Assembly: GCF_900105125.1 (NCBI RefSeq) | Contig: NZ_LT629750.1 | Location: forward strand, 4,154,001-4,218,000 | Reading direction: 5' to 3' | Source: Bradyrhizobium canariense | Lineage (GTDB): Bacteria; Pseudomonadota; Alphaproteobacteria; Rhizobiales; Xanthobacteraceae | Length of the DNA: 64,000 bases | In this document: piece after piece, positions 35,082-42,599 of the stretch | Layout: each line of letters opens with the position of its first letter | Position numbering within the stretch: the stretch's first letter is position 1 | Position numbers and translations under genes: made by a program | The notes under the pieces: generated by a model | Told to the model about the DNA's origin: nothing | What the model saw: the letters and a program-made list of their open reading frames with translations, nothing else | Databases searched by the model: none

Positions 35082-36653
35082 CTAACGGGTTTTGACAAAG
35101 CACATCCCCATGCGCGAGGCTCGGTCCACGACCTGACAGGCCAGCCCTTCGGCACATGTCCACGGCCGGAAGCTTGCGTCATTGTCTTTTGGGTTGGGCA
35201 TTTGCTGATAGCAATGCGCCCCCCAGCCGTCATCATATTCGGTCCCGGCAAGCTCCGTGCTGCCGCGCAATTGCGGGCGGCTGGAGAAACCCCGCGAATA
35301 GTCCGGCTCCCTGCCGTCACGCAATGCGGTCAGAATATCGCGCCGTCGGATCTGGTCGCCGAAGAAATGCGGTGACGCCGGCACGAATGTCGAATTGGAA
35401 GGGTGCGCCACCATCCAGTCGACGCCCGGGAAATGAAAGCCGCCGATGCCGCGGGTCTGATGGCATCCCGCGCAGGTGATGTCGTTGAGCCGGCGCTCGA
35501 AGCCCGCCACCGAGCGGATATTTTGCATCGGCAGTCCTTGCTGGGCCGCCTTCTGCAAGGCCGTGACGACATCGCCGTCGCTGAATACCGGACCGGCCTT
35601 GGCATCATCGCCCTGCACCAGGCCGAACTCCGGCTGCAGGTTCGAGGTCGTAAATCCCACGGGAGTCGCGGCGACCGCGCCGGTTGCAAGAAACTGCGGC
35701 GGGATCAGAACGGTGCCGCGATCGAGCTCGCTGAAATGCCTGGGATCGAGCAGCCACGCCTTGAACGCGTTCTTCAGATTTTCATCCGCCAATATCCGTT
35801 CGCGGTCGATCTGGTTCTCGAGCGGCGCCTCCTCAAAAGCCTGGGTTCGTGCGTTGTAGTCGAACACTTTCATGAGATAGTCGGTGCGGAAATCGCGGAT
35901 CGCCGATTTCGGCGCATGCGCGATCTGAAGGTTGGTTTCGATACGTTCGACATTGCCGGGCGTGATGAGATCCAGCGGGCCGTCTTGCGCCGTCAGCTTT
36001 TGCGCAAGCTCCGTGCCGGTGATCGCCAAGTCACCCGCCGCCAGCCATCGGCGGGCAATCTCCGCGCATGTGATGGCTGCGCCATAACTGTCATTTGCGC
36101 GATCGCCCTTGGCCTTGAGCACGAGATTGAGCGTCATCGGCAGACGCGGCGAGATTGCCTCACCACCTGATTGCGCCGTGCCGGTGCGCGTCAGGCGGTA
36201 GATCAGCCTGATTTCACCGCAGCTATCCGGCGATACATAAGCGCGGTCCGTCCGGTTGACGATGCCTGACAGCACAAAACGCGCGTCACCGGAATAAAGC
36301 ATCGCGCGATCGAACAGCTGAAACGCGAAGGAATCTCCGACGCCGATGGTTTCGTTCGGAAGTTCCGCCTTGTGCCTCGCTATATAGCGGTCGAACTCGT
36401 CGTCGAACGCCTTGCGGACAGGCGCCATCGACGGCAGCGTGAAAAGTTCATTGTTGGCGAGCGGCGTGTCCGCCGGTCGCGTCGGCGTCAGCATGCGGCC
36501 CAAACCAAATCTGCCGTGGTCGAGTTCGCGCAAGGCCAGGGGATCGGTGATCGCCGCGCCCCGCTCCAGTGCAGCACCCTGCGTCGCGCGTCCGGGCAAC
36601 GCGCTGCAAAAGAGAACCAGAACCGTGACGAGAAATCGCAATGCGCAGCTCAT
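35082..36653 (-). CDS. Exported protein with one c-type haem motif
   Basis: The 523-residue product starts with a signal peptide (ALRFLVTVLVLFCSALPGRA). A single CAGCH haem-attachment motif lies at Cys394-His398 in NDITCAGCHQTRGIGGFHFPG. The first 380 residues hold a large domain I do not recognise. The C-terminus has four more Cys (GAHCYQQMP, WTCAEGLACQ, MCFV) that may form disulphides in the periplasm. The role is unknown; a periplasmic haem enzyme or electron carrier is possible. The ATG at 36653 is preferred over a TTG eight codons upstream. Confidence 0.75.
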   Translation of the reverse strand: MSCALRFLVTVLVLFCSALPGRATQGAALERGAAITDPLALRELDHGRFGLGRMLTPTRPADTPLANNELFTLPSMAPVRKAFDDEFDRYIARHKAELPNETIGVGDSFAFQLFDRAMLYSGDARFVLSGIVNRTDRAYVSPDSCGEIRLIYRLTRTGTAQSGGEAISPRLPMTLNLVLKAKGDRANDSYGAAITCAEIARRWLAAGDLAITGTELAQKLTAQDGPLDLITPGNVERIETNLQIAHAPKSAIRDFRTDYLMKVFDYNARTQAFEEAPLENQIDRERILADENLKNAFKAWLLDPRHFSELDRGTVLIPPQFLATGAVAATPVGFTTSNLQPEFGLVQGDDAKAGPVFSDGDVVTALQKAAQQGLPMQNIRSVAGFERRLNDITCAGCHQTRGIGGFHFPGVDWMVAHPSNSTFVPASPHFFGDQIRRRDILTALRDGREPDYSRGFSSRPQLRGSTELAGTEYDDGWGAHCYQQMPNPKDNDASFRPWTCAEGLACQVVDRASRMGMCFVKTR

Positions 36654-36771
36654 ATCCAGACTAACACCGCGCAACAACGCCTATTCACAGCATCTCGCGG
36701 CGCTCGTTCGTTATGCCTGGAAAAATAGCCGAAAAGCGGACGGACTATTTCGCAGCCGCCTAAAACCCAGC

Positions 36772-36799
36772 AAAAAAGGGCTTCACGTCGGAGTGAAGC
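36772..36799 (-). terminator. Rho-independent terminator
   Basis: On the minus strand GCTTCAC and GTGAAGC form a hairpin followed by CCCTTTTTTG, about 40 bases after the stop of the coiled-coil protein gene at 36841. Confidence 0.7.
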
Positions 36800-36840
36800 G
36801 CTTTCAGATTTAAAGACTGTTTAATTTCGTCGATCGCGCG

Positions 36841-37845
36841 TTACCGCGCGACGATCAAGCCCCGGCTGGTGACCACGACCCAGTGGCCATCCTGGCGCCG
36901 GATCGCGTCGACCCGGCCGAGACCCGGAACCGGGTCGCCGGCGTAGACTTCGAAGATGCCTTGCCGGCCTTCGATCAGCGCCCCACCACGCCCGACGTCG
37001 CGCAAGATCCAGTCGTCGACGGTCGGCAACCGGCCCACATCGTTCTTGACGTCAGTCTTCTTCGCATCGGTCCTGGACCCAGCCGCGGCTACCGCTGCGG
37101 GAGTGGTCGACGGCGGCGTGACTGAGCCGGTGACTTCCTTCTGCGCCGCCTGCGGGGCGGCGGCAACGGCTGGAGCAGCCGCGGGAGTGGCGTGGAGCTT
37201 TTCCACGGCCTCGCTCAGCTTGGCGAGTTTGGCGGCCGGTTCGGCTTGCGCCTTCTCGAGCTTGTCGAGACGGTCGCTGGTCTTGTTGAACTGGCTCATG
37301 CCCATTTTGGACGTATGGTCAACACTGGTCTTGAGCGCCACGACGTCGGCGTCGATCCGCGCGACAGTTGCCTCGAGCGCGTGATTGGCTTCGGTCGGTG
37401 CGGCTTCAGCGGTAATACGTCCGAAGCTGGCGGTCGCCAGCGCGCCGCCGAGCGCGCCCGCGACCGTTGCCAGCACGACCACGGCCGCCATCGCAGCGAA
37501 CCGCCGCTTGCCAAACATGCCGGAGCTTTGCGGGGCCTCAGCCTGGGGGGCCGCGCTTTCGCCGGTCCAGGCACGGTCGCCGGGCGACATGATCATGAGC
37601 TTGCCGGGGGCCGGCGACGAACTCGGCTTGGAAGCACGCGCTTCGGTCGCATGCACTTCCGGAGCTTTCACCTCCGGCGCCTCGCCGGTTGCGGCCTGAT
37701 CGGGCACGAGATCAGGAGCTTCGGTGCGGATTGAAGGTTCCAGCGAAGCCGTCACCGGCTCGCTGGACACATCCGATGAATTGGGAGCGATCGGCCCGGC
37801 GGAACCGGGTTCACCGCTAATTGCCTCGGCCTGTTGTTCGCTCAC
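36841..37845 (-). CDS. Single-span membrane protein with coiled coil, unknown function
   Basis: The 334-residue product has a long acidic, Pro/Ala-rich N-terminal region (residues 1-110), one membrane span (FAAMAAVVVLATVAGALGGALA, about 117-138), a coiled coil (about 150-215, HALEATVARIDADVVALK... DRLDKLEKAQ), an Ala/Pro linker and a small C-terminal domain (DDWILRDVGRGGALIEGRQGIFEVYAGDPVPGLG). The GTG at 37845 is chosen because TGGAG sits 8 bases upstream; longer frames start in poor context. Proteins of this layout occur in Bradyrhizobium as hypothetical proteins. The C-terminal domain probably lies in the periplasm. Confidence 0.75.
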   Translation of the reverse strand: MSEQQAEAISGEPGSAGPIAPNSSDVSSEPVTASLEPSIRTEAPDLVPDQAATGEAPEVKAPEVHATEARASKPSSSPAPGKLMIMSPGDRAWTGESAAPQAEAPQSSGMFGKRRFAAMAAVVVLATVAGALGGALATASFGRITAEAAPTEANHALEATVARIDADVVALKTSVDHTSKMGMSQFNKTSDRLDKLEKAQAEPAAKLAKLSEAVEKLHATPAAAPAVAAAPQAAQKEVTGSVTPPSTTPAAVAAAGSRTDAKKTDVKNDVGRLPTVDDWILRDVGRGGALIEGRQGIFEVYAGDPVPGLGRVDAIRRQDGHWVVVTSRGLIVAR

Positions 37846-38090
37846 GGCTAATTCTCCAGGATTGATTGACCATTTGGTAACTTTCATTGCTTGCGAAATC
37901 GTTACCGGCACCCGGGTTACGGAAATTTTAGGGAGTTATTGGGGCCGTTTCAGCCGGTCCGGGCCGGGCTAGGCACGGCGGGTTTAGTCATGCTGCTCTG
38001 CGGCAAAGACTCACGGTCTCCATGCACCGTTTGCGCTGCCCCTTTTCCCGACTAACATGGCAAACCGACCAGCCAGAAGGCAGGGACGCC

Positions 38091-38462
38091 ATGGCCATCG
38101 AAAAGTGCATCAACGAATTTGACGTGGGAGATGTCATTTTTGAGGAAGGCTCGACCGGGCGCGAGCTGTTCGTGGTGCTCGACGGCCAGGTCGAGATTGC
38201 CAAGATCAATGGCGCCCGCAAGACCGTGATCGTCACGCTCGGCAAGGGCGAATTCTTCGGCGAGATGGCCGTCATCGACGGCTCGGCCCGCTCCGCCACC
38301 GCGATCTGCGCTGCGCCGCACACCCGCGTGATGCGGATCAATCACGCCCGCTTCGTCTATCTCGTCAGCCAGCAGCCGGCCTTCGCGTTGATGGTGATGG
38401 ATGCACTCAGCAAGCGGCTGCGGGCATCCAATGCCGTCAACTACAGAGCGGCGACGCCATGA
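38091..38462 (+). CDS. Cyclic nucleotide-binding domain protein
   Basis: The 123-residue product is one cNMP-binding beta-roll (FDVGDVIFEEGSTGRELFVVLDGQVEI... GEFFGEMAVIDGSARSATAIC) and a short C-terminal helix, with no DNA-binding domain. The GEMA segment followed by RSA is the phosphate-binding cassette that contacts cyclic nucleotides. It overlaps the next gene, an MBL-fold hydrolase, by 4 bases, so it is probably a regulatory subunit or partner for that enzyme. The ATG at 38091 follows GCAGGGA. Confidence 0.86.
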   Translation: MAIEKCINEFDVGDVIFEEGSTGRELFVVLDGQVEIAKINGARKTVIVTLGKGEFFGEMAVIDGSARSATAICAAPHTRVMRINHARFVYLVSQQPAFALMVMDALSKRLRASNAVNYRAATP

Positions 38463-39271
38463 GCGACCGCAAACCCAGCCCGTTTCCGATCCTGTTGGAG
38501 AACGACGTCTGTTCGCTGATCAAGGCGGCCGAGGACGTCTACCAGATTCGTTTCAAGAACCGCGCCGCCAATGCCTATCTGGTGCGTGGCAGTTCGCGGA
38601 CGATCATGATCGATGTCGGATTATCGACCAACTATCCGCACTTGCTGCAATGCCTCGAACATGCCGGTTGCCCGTTCGACAAGATCGACATGGTGATTCT
38701 CAGCCATGAGCATCTCGATCACATCGGCGCGGCCTATCATTTCGCCGGCCGCACCATCATCGCCGCGCATCGCCTCGCCGCCAACAAGATCATGCTGCGC
38801 GACGACTTCTCGATGCTGCGCAAAATGTTCAACGAGCCGAACGTGCCGATCAATGTCGACATCTGGCTGGAAGAAGGCAATCTGATCGATCTCGGCAACT
38901 TCCGTCTCAACGTCATGTACACGCCGGGCCACACCTCGGCCTGCATCAGCCTGTACGATCAGGAGAAGGGGCTGCTGTTCGCCGCCGATACATTAATGCC
39001 CGGCGGGGTGATGGGCGGCGTGTTCGGGTCGGGCAGCATCAGCGACTACATCCAGTCGCTGGAGCGGCTGAAGGGATTGAACTCGCGAATATTGTTATCC
39101 GGCCATGGCCGCTTGTCCGACACGCCGCAGGACGATGTCCGGATCGCGATTCAACGGTCGCATGCGCTGCTGTCGGACACCGCGCAGCTGTTCGATGCAC
39201 TCGACGCGCGGTCGAATTTCGAACCGATCATGCAATCGGTGCGCGACCTCAACAAGCTCGACGATGGGTGA
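38459..39271 (+). CDS. Metallo-beta-lactamase-fold hydrolase
   Basis: The 270-residue product has the MBL metal motif SHEHLDHIG near residue 82, the later ligands in TPGHTSACIS near 160, an Asp in FAADT near 178 and LSGHGR near 218. It should be a two-metal hydrolase of unknown substrate. Its start lies within the end of the cyclic-nucleotide-binding gene (ATGA), which strongly links the two products. The C-terminal helix-rich tail is family-like. Confidence 0.88.
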   Translation: MSDRKPSPFPILLENDVCSLIKAAEDVYQIRFKNRAANAYLVRGSSRTIMIDVGLSTNYPHLLQCLEHAGCPFDKIDMVILSHEHLDHIGAAYHFAGRTIIAAHRLAANKIMLRDDFSMLRKMFNEPNVPINVDIWLEEGNLIDLGNFRLNVMYTPGHTSACISLYDQEKGLLFAADTLMPGGVMGGVFGSGSISDYIQSLERLKGLNSRILLSGHGRLSDTPQDDVRIAIQRSHALLSDTAQLFDALDARSNFEPIMQSVRDLNKLDDG

Positions 39272-39667
39272 AAGATTTTCATCGATTTGATAACCGTCCC
39301 GGCCAACCGTTGGATGCCGCCAACACCGACATTGCCGCCTGGTTCGTGCGTGTCGGCGAGCGGACTTCGGCGACGGCGCAGGTTTCTATAGCTACAGCTT
39401 CGGTCGCCGACACGCTGATCGCTTCCCTGGGGATTGGAGAGGTGCATAACCCGGCCCCGGACCGAGAGCAGAAACTTCCTACCCGGCAATTCCTGCCTGG
39501 AGCCAAAGGCATCAAGCACATGCAAGCGACATCGCACAAGACATGTCGATGGCCGGAAATCTGATGTCCGTATCCACGTTTTCGCAATGGCACCAAGTTT
39601 GCTTGACTTGGCAGCAGTAAGTCTTGGCCTGCAGTAAGTCTTGGCCTGCAGTAAGTGGAGAGTCCAA
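39272..39667. other. Intergenic region with a 17-bp tandem repeat
   Basis: No gene is supported in this 396-base region. Weak open frames exist on both strands, but none has a ribosome site with family-like content. At its end, 39614-39656, the unit GCAGTAAGTCTTGGCCT occurs twice plus nine bases of a third copy, just before the ribosome site of the next gene. Confidence 0.5.
39614..39656 (+). repeat. 17-bp tandem repeat, 2.5 copies
   Basis: The unit GCAGTAAGTCTTGGCCT is repeated exactly at 39614-39630 and 39631-39647, then GCAGTAAGT at 39648-39656. It ends one base before the GGAG of the following gene. Confidence 0.9.
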
Positions 39668-40303
39668 TTGAGTATCAGCGTAGGTGGCGCAACAGGATTT
39701 TCAAACAGCGCCCAATGGCGATCGCCCGCGACCACGTCATCCCAGGCCCAAAGCGTTTTCACTCCGACCGAGGCATCGGGGAGTTCGCCAGGCGCCCCGC
39801 CGGCATCAGCCGCCGACTCTTCCGTCGATGGAATCCAGGTCAATCTGCCGAACGGTTTTTCGGTCGGGGTTTTCCGGATTTCCCAAGCCCCAGGGCAAGC
39901 GCAAGGCGCGACAGCGCCGGCATCCAACGGCAGCGACTCTGCCGCTCAGATGCTCCAGAGCGTCGAGCAACTCGTCGCAGCCTTCGCGAACGCCCCAGGA
40001 AATGGCGCAGCGCCGGCGAATCCGGGAAGCTCCCCGTTTGCCGGCAATCTCGCGCCGGGCCAGTCCATGGATGGCATTGATGTCGGATTGCCTAACGGAT
40101 ATTCCGCCGAACTATATCACATCGATCAGACAGGCGGAGGGACGGCCGCCGCTGGCAGCGAAACCGCTGACAATCAGATGGTCGATACCATGGAACAGCT
40201 CGTCGCCAACCTGTCGGCCTATCCGGCGACGGCCGCCAGCACCTACAACAAGACCGCAACCGGTACTTCGTCCACGACAGCAAATGTCAATTCCGTCGCC
40301 TAG
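39668..40303 (+). CDS. Low-complexity protein with an internal duplication
   Basis: The 211-residue product starts at TTG 39668 with GTGGAG seven bases upstream. It is rich in Ala, Ser, Gly, Thr and Pro and has no signal peptide or membrane span. Two units of about 70 residues repeat the pattern DGIxVxLPNGFSVxxFxI (near 55-75 and 138-158) followed by a helix MLQSVEQLVAAFANAP or MVDTMEQLVANLSAYP. I know no named domain for this. The Ser/Thr-rich, helix-poor linkers suggest a secreted or surface-associated protein, but this is conjecture. Confidence 0.6.
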   Translation: MSISVGGATGFSNSAQWRSPATTSSQAQSVFTPTEASGSSPGAPPASAADSSVDGIQVNLPNGFSVGVFRISQAPGQAQGATAPASNGSDSAAQMLQSVEQLVAAFANAPGNGAAPANPGSSPFAGNLAPGQSMDGIDVGLPNGYSAELYHIDQTGGGTAAAGSETADNQMVDTMEQLVANLSAYPATAASTYNKTATGTSSTTANVNSVA

Positions 40304-40355
40304 AGTCTGGTCCAGCGTCACTGAATTCAGACTCAAAGCAACGGCTGTCAAAAGT

Positions 40356-40853
40356 TCACATCACCACCGGGGCGTCCGGCAGCTCATTCGGCCCCTTGCC
40401 ATGCGCGGGGAAATATTTCGCCAGTTGCCGCGACACCGCTCCGATACCCCGGATCACGCCGGTCTCGAAATTGCCTGCCTTGAAATCAGTCTCCATCTCG
40501 GCGCAGATTTTTTCCCAGCCGGCTGCGCCGACTTTCGCATCGATGCCGCGATCGGCGATGATCTCGACATTGTGGTCGGCCAGCAGCAGATAGATCAAGA
40601 CGCCGTTGTTGTGCGCGGTATCCCAGATGCGCAGCTGCGAAAAAATATCGATCGCGCGATCGCGGGCCGGCTGATCCCTAAACAGCGGCGCGCCATCCAG
40701 CGCCCCTTCCACGACAAAACGGATCTGGCCGGAATGGGTGGCTTCGCCTGCCTTGATCGCCTGCTCGATCGCAGTCAGCACCTTTCGTGGGAACAGGCGC
40801 CTTGCTTGCCAACGATGCGCCAGAAGATGTTTGCCGATGCGCCTGATGCCCAT
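40356..40853 (-). CDS. TPM domain protein
   Basis: The 165-residue product contains a TPM (TLP18.3/Psb32/MOLO-1) domain: IRFVVEGALDG, RDRAIDIFSQLRIWDTAHNNGVLIYLLLADHNVEIIADRGI and a C-terminal GVIRGIGAVSRQLAKYFP. It lacks a signal peptide and membrane span. It follows the YgcG-like TPM gene on the same strand with about 15 bases between them, and lemA precedes both. This three-gene arrangement recurs in proteobacteria; its function is unknown. Confidence 0.85.
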   Translation of the reverse strand: MGIRRIGKHLLAHRWQARRLFPRKVLTAIEQAIKAGEATHSGQIRFVVEGALDGAPLFRDQPARDRAIDIFSQLRIWDTAHNNGVLIYLLLADHNVEIIADRGIDAKVGAAGWEKICAEMETDFKAGNFETGVIRGIGAVSRQLAKYFPAHGKGPNELPDAPVVM

Positions 40854-40868
40854 ATCTGCCAGCTCTAT

Positions 40869-41744
40869 CTACCAGCTTCCTGACGCGCCGCCGCCGCCGA
40901 AACTGCCGCCGCCGCCGCTGAACCCGCCGCTGTCGCTCGAACTACTCCTACCGGAAAACGAACCGCCATAGCCACCGCCGGACCAGTTGCCGCCTCGGCC
41001 ATTCGACGCCGCCATGCTGCCGGCGAACATCGCAAAGACAAAGGCAACGAACGCCGCAATGAGACAGAACGCCAGCGGTCCGATCGCAAGCCACGCCACC
41101 AGACCGACAACGCCACCGGTCGCCACCGAGCCGATCAACCTGCCCAGCAGGGTCCGCAGCACCGCGCCGACAACAAAGACGCCAAAGAGAATGAGGGGAT
41201 TGAAAAGAATATCGAAACGGTCCTGGCCGCCGAAGCTTTGCTGCGGTTCCGGCGCGGGTAATGGTTCGCCATCGACAACGCCGAGGATCCGATGAACGCC
41301 TTCGGAAATTCCGCCGGCAAAATCTCCGCTTCTGAATTTCGGCGTGATGATCTCATCGATGATGCGTCTGGCCGTGACGTCGGTCAGTGCGCCTTCGAGG
41401 CCGTAGCCAACCTCGATGCGAAGCTTGTGATCGTCTTTCGCAACAAGCAGAATCGCGCCGTCATCGATTTTCTTGCGCCCGATCTTCCAGGCTTCGGCGA
41501 CCCGGATCGAATATTGCTCGATGGTTTCGGGCGCCGTCGTCGGCACGATCAGCACCGCGATCTGACTGCCCTTCCTCGCCTCGAAGTCCTTCAGGGTTTG
41601 GGTCAGCGAGGCGATGTCGTCGCTGCTCAGCGTGCCGGTCTGATCGACCACCCGCCCGGTGAGCGGCGGCACCGCGACATCAGCCAGCGCCGCGAAGGCC
41701 CAGCATATCAGCAGCGCAACGAGGGAGGCTCTTGCAACGTTCAT
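40869..41744 (-). CDS. YgcG-like TPM domain membrane protein
   Basis: The 291-residue protein has a signal peptide (ARASLVALLICWAFAALA), a periplasmic TPM domain (PPLTGRVVDQTGTLSSDDIASL to GVHRILGVV, residues 30-160), two membrane helices near 195-250 and a Gly/Ser-rich tail (SGGGYGGSFSGRSSSSDSGG). That is the YgcG layout. The ATG at 41744 starts the signal peptide; longer frames add an Arg-rich stretch. It lies between lemA and a second TPM gene and is probably co-transcribed with them. Confidence 0.87.
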   Translation of the reverse strand: MNVARASLVALLICWAFAALADVAVPPLTGRVVDQTGTLSSDDIASLTQTLKDFEARKGSQIAVLIVPTTAPETIEQYSIRVAEAWKIGRKKIDDGAILLVAKDDHKLRIEVGYGLEGALTDVTARRIIDEIITPKFRSGDFAGGISEGVHRILGVVDGEPLPAPEPQQSFGGQDRFDILFNPLILFGVFVVGAVLRTLLGRLIGSVATGGVVGLVAWLAIGPLAFCLIAAFVAFVFAMFAGSMAASNGRGGNWSGGGYGGSFSGRSSSSDSGGFSGGGGSFGGGGASGSW

Positions 41745-41766
41745 CGCGCTCAATCGGGTTGCCGGA

Positions 41767-42375
41767 TTATTTCGCCGGGGCCGGGGCCGGATTGAAATCC
41801 ACCTTCGGCGCCGTGGAGATTTCCTTTTCATTGTCGACGGTGAAATTCGCCTTCTCTTTATATCCGAACGCCATCGCCGTCAGGTTGCTCGGAAACGAAC
41901 GTATCGTGACATTGTAGTCCTGCACCGTCTTGATGTAGCGGTTGCGTGCCACCGTGATGCGATTTTCGGTGCCTTCCAGCTGTGACATCAGGTCACGAAA
42001 CAGCGCATCGGATTTGAGCTGCGGATAGTTTTCCGTGACCACCAGCAGCTTCGACAGTGCGCTGGTCAATTCACCCTGGGCTGCCTGGAATTTCGCGAAC
42101 GCGCCGGGATCGTTGATCAGTTCCGGCGTGGCCTGAATGCTACCCACCTTGGCGCGGGCATTGGTCACCCCGAGCAGCACATCCTTTTCCTGCTGCGCAA
42201 AGCCCTTCACCGAATTGACGAGATTGGGCACGAGATCGGCGCGGCGCTGATACTGGTTCAGGACCTCCGACCAGGCCGACTTGACCTGCTCGTCATTGGT
42301 CTGGATCGCGTTGTAGCCGCAATTAGTCAGGCTCAATGTCGCCAGCGCCGCCAGCACGGTCCAAAATCTGCGCAT
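41767..42375 (-). CDS. lemA: LemA family lipoprotein
   Basis: The 202-residue product has a lipoprotein signal with lipobox LTNC at residues 16-19 and the LemA helical domain: AWSEVLNQYQRRADLVPNLVNSVKGF near 35-60 and NRYIKTVQDYNVTIRSFPSNLTA near 150. LemA proteins are membrane-attached and of uncertain role. GGAGG precedes the ATG. It is the first gene of the lemA-ygcG-TPM group, with about 22 bases to the next gene. Confidence 0.92.
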   Translation of the reverse strand: MRRFWTVLAALATLSLTNCGYNAIQTNDEQVKSAWSEVLNQYQRRADLVPNLVNSVKGFAQQEKDVLLGVTNARAKVGSIQATPELINDPGAFAKFQAAQGELTSALSKLLVVTENYPQLKSDALFRDLMSQLEGTENRITVARNRYIKTVQDYNVTIRSFPSNLTAMAFGYKEKANFTVDNEKEISTAPKVDFNPAPAPAK

Positions 42376-42445
42376 CGAATCCTCCCGTTTATGCTTTCGG
42401 CAGGGTATCAGAAGGATGGCGTGAGAACTGCAGAAATTTTAGGTT

Positions 42446-42574
42446 GTCATTCCAAGGCGATCCGCACAAGACGCGGCCCGATGACAGGCTCCACATCGAA
42501 TCTCAGATGTGCAATTGCACATCGGGGAATCTCGAGATTCCGGGTCTGCGCCTAAAGGCGCATCCCGCAATGAC
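42446..42574. repeat. Palindromic intergenic repeat element
   Basis: The ends GTCATTCC and GCAATGAC pair roughly. An inner palindrome GATGTGCAATTGCACATC is perfect at its core, and TCTCGAGA and GCGCCTAAAGGCGC add further stems. It shares the TGCAATTGCAC-TCGGGGAA block with 29227-29290. It fills the gap between lemA and the CoxL-like gene. Confidence 0.7.
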
Positions 42575-42599
42575 GATGGCTGGTTCAGGACTAGGCTCC

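Noticed and set aside
39268..39564. 98-codon plus-strand frame after the MBL gene
   Set aside because: No good start context, no recognisable content, and an equally long opposite frame exists.
39614..39656. Possible CRISPR-like repeat
   Set aside because: The copies are directly adjacent with no spacers and there is no cas gene.
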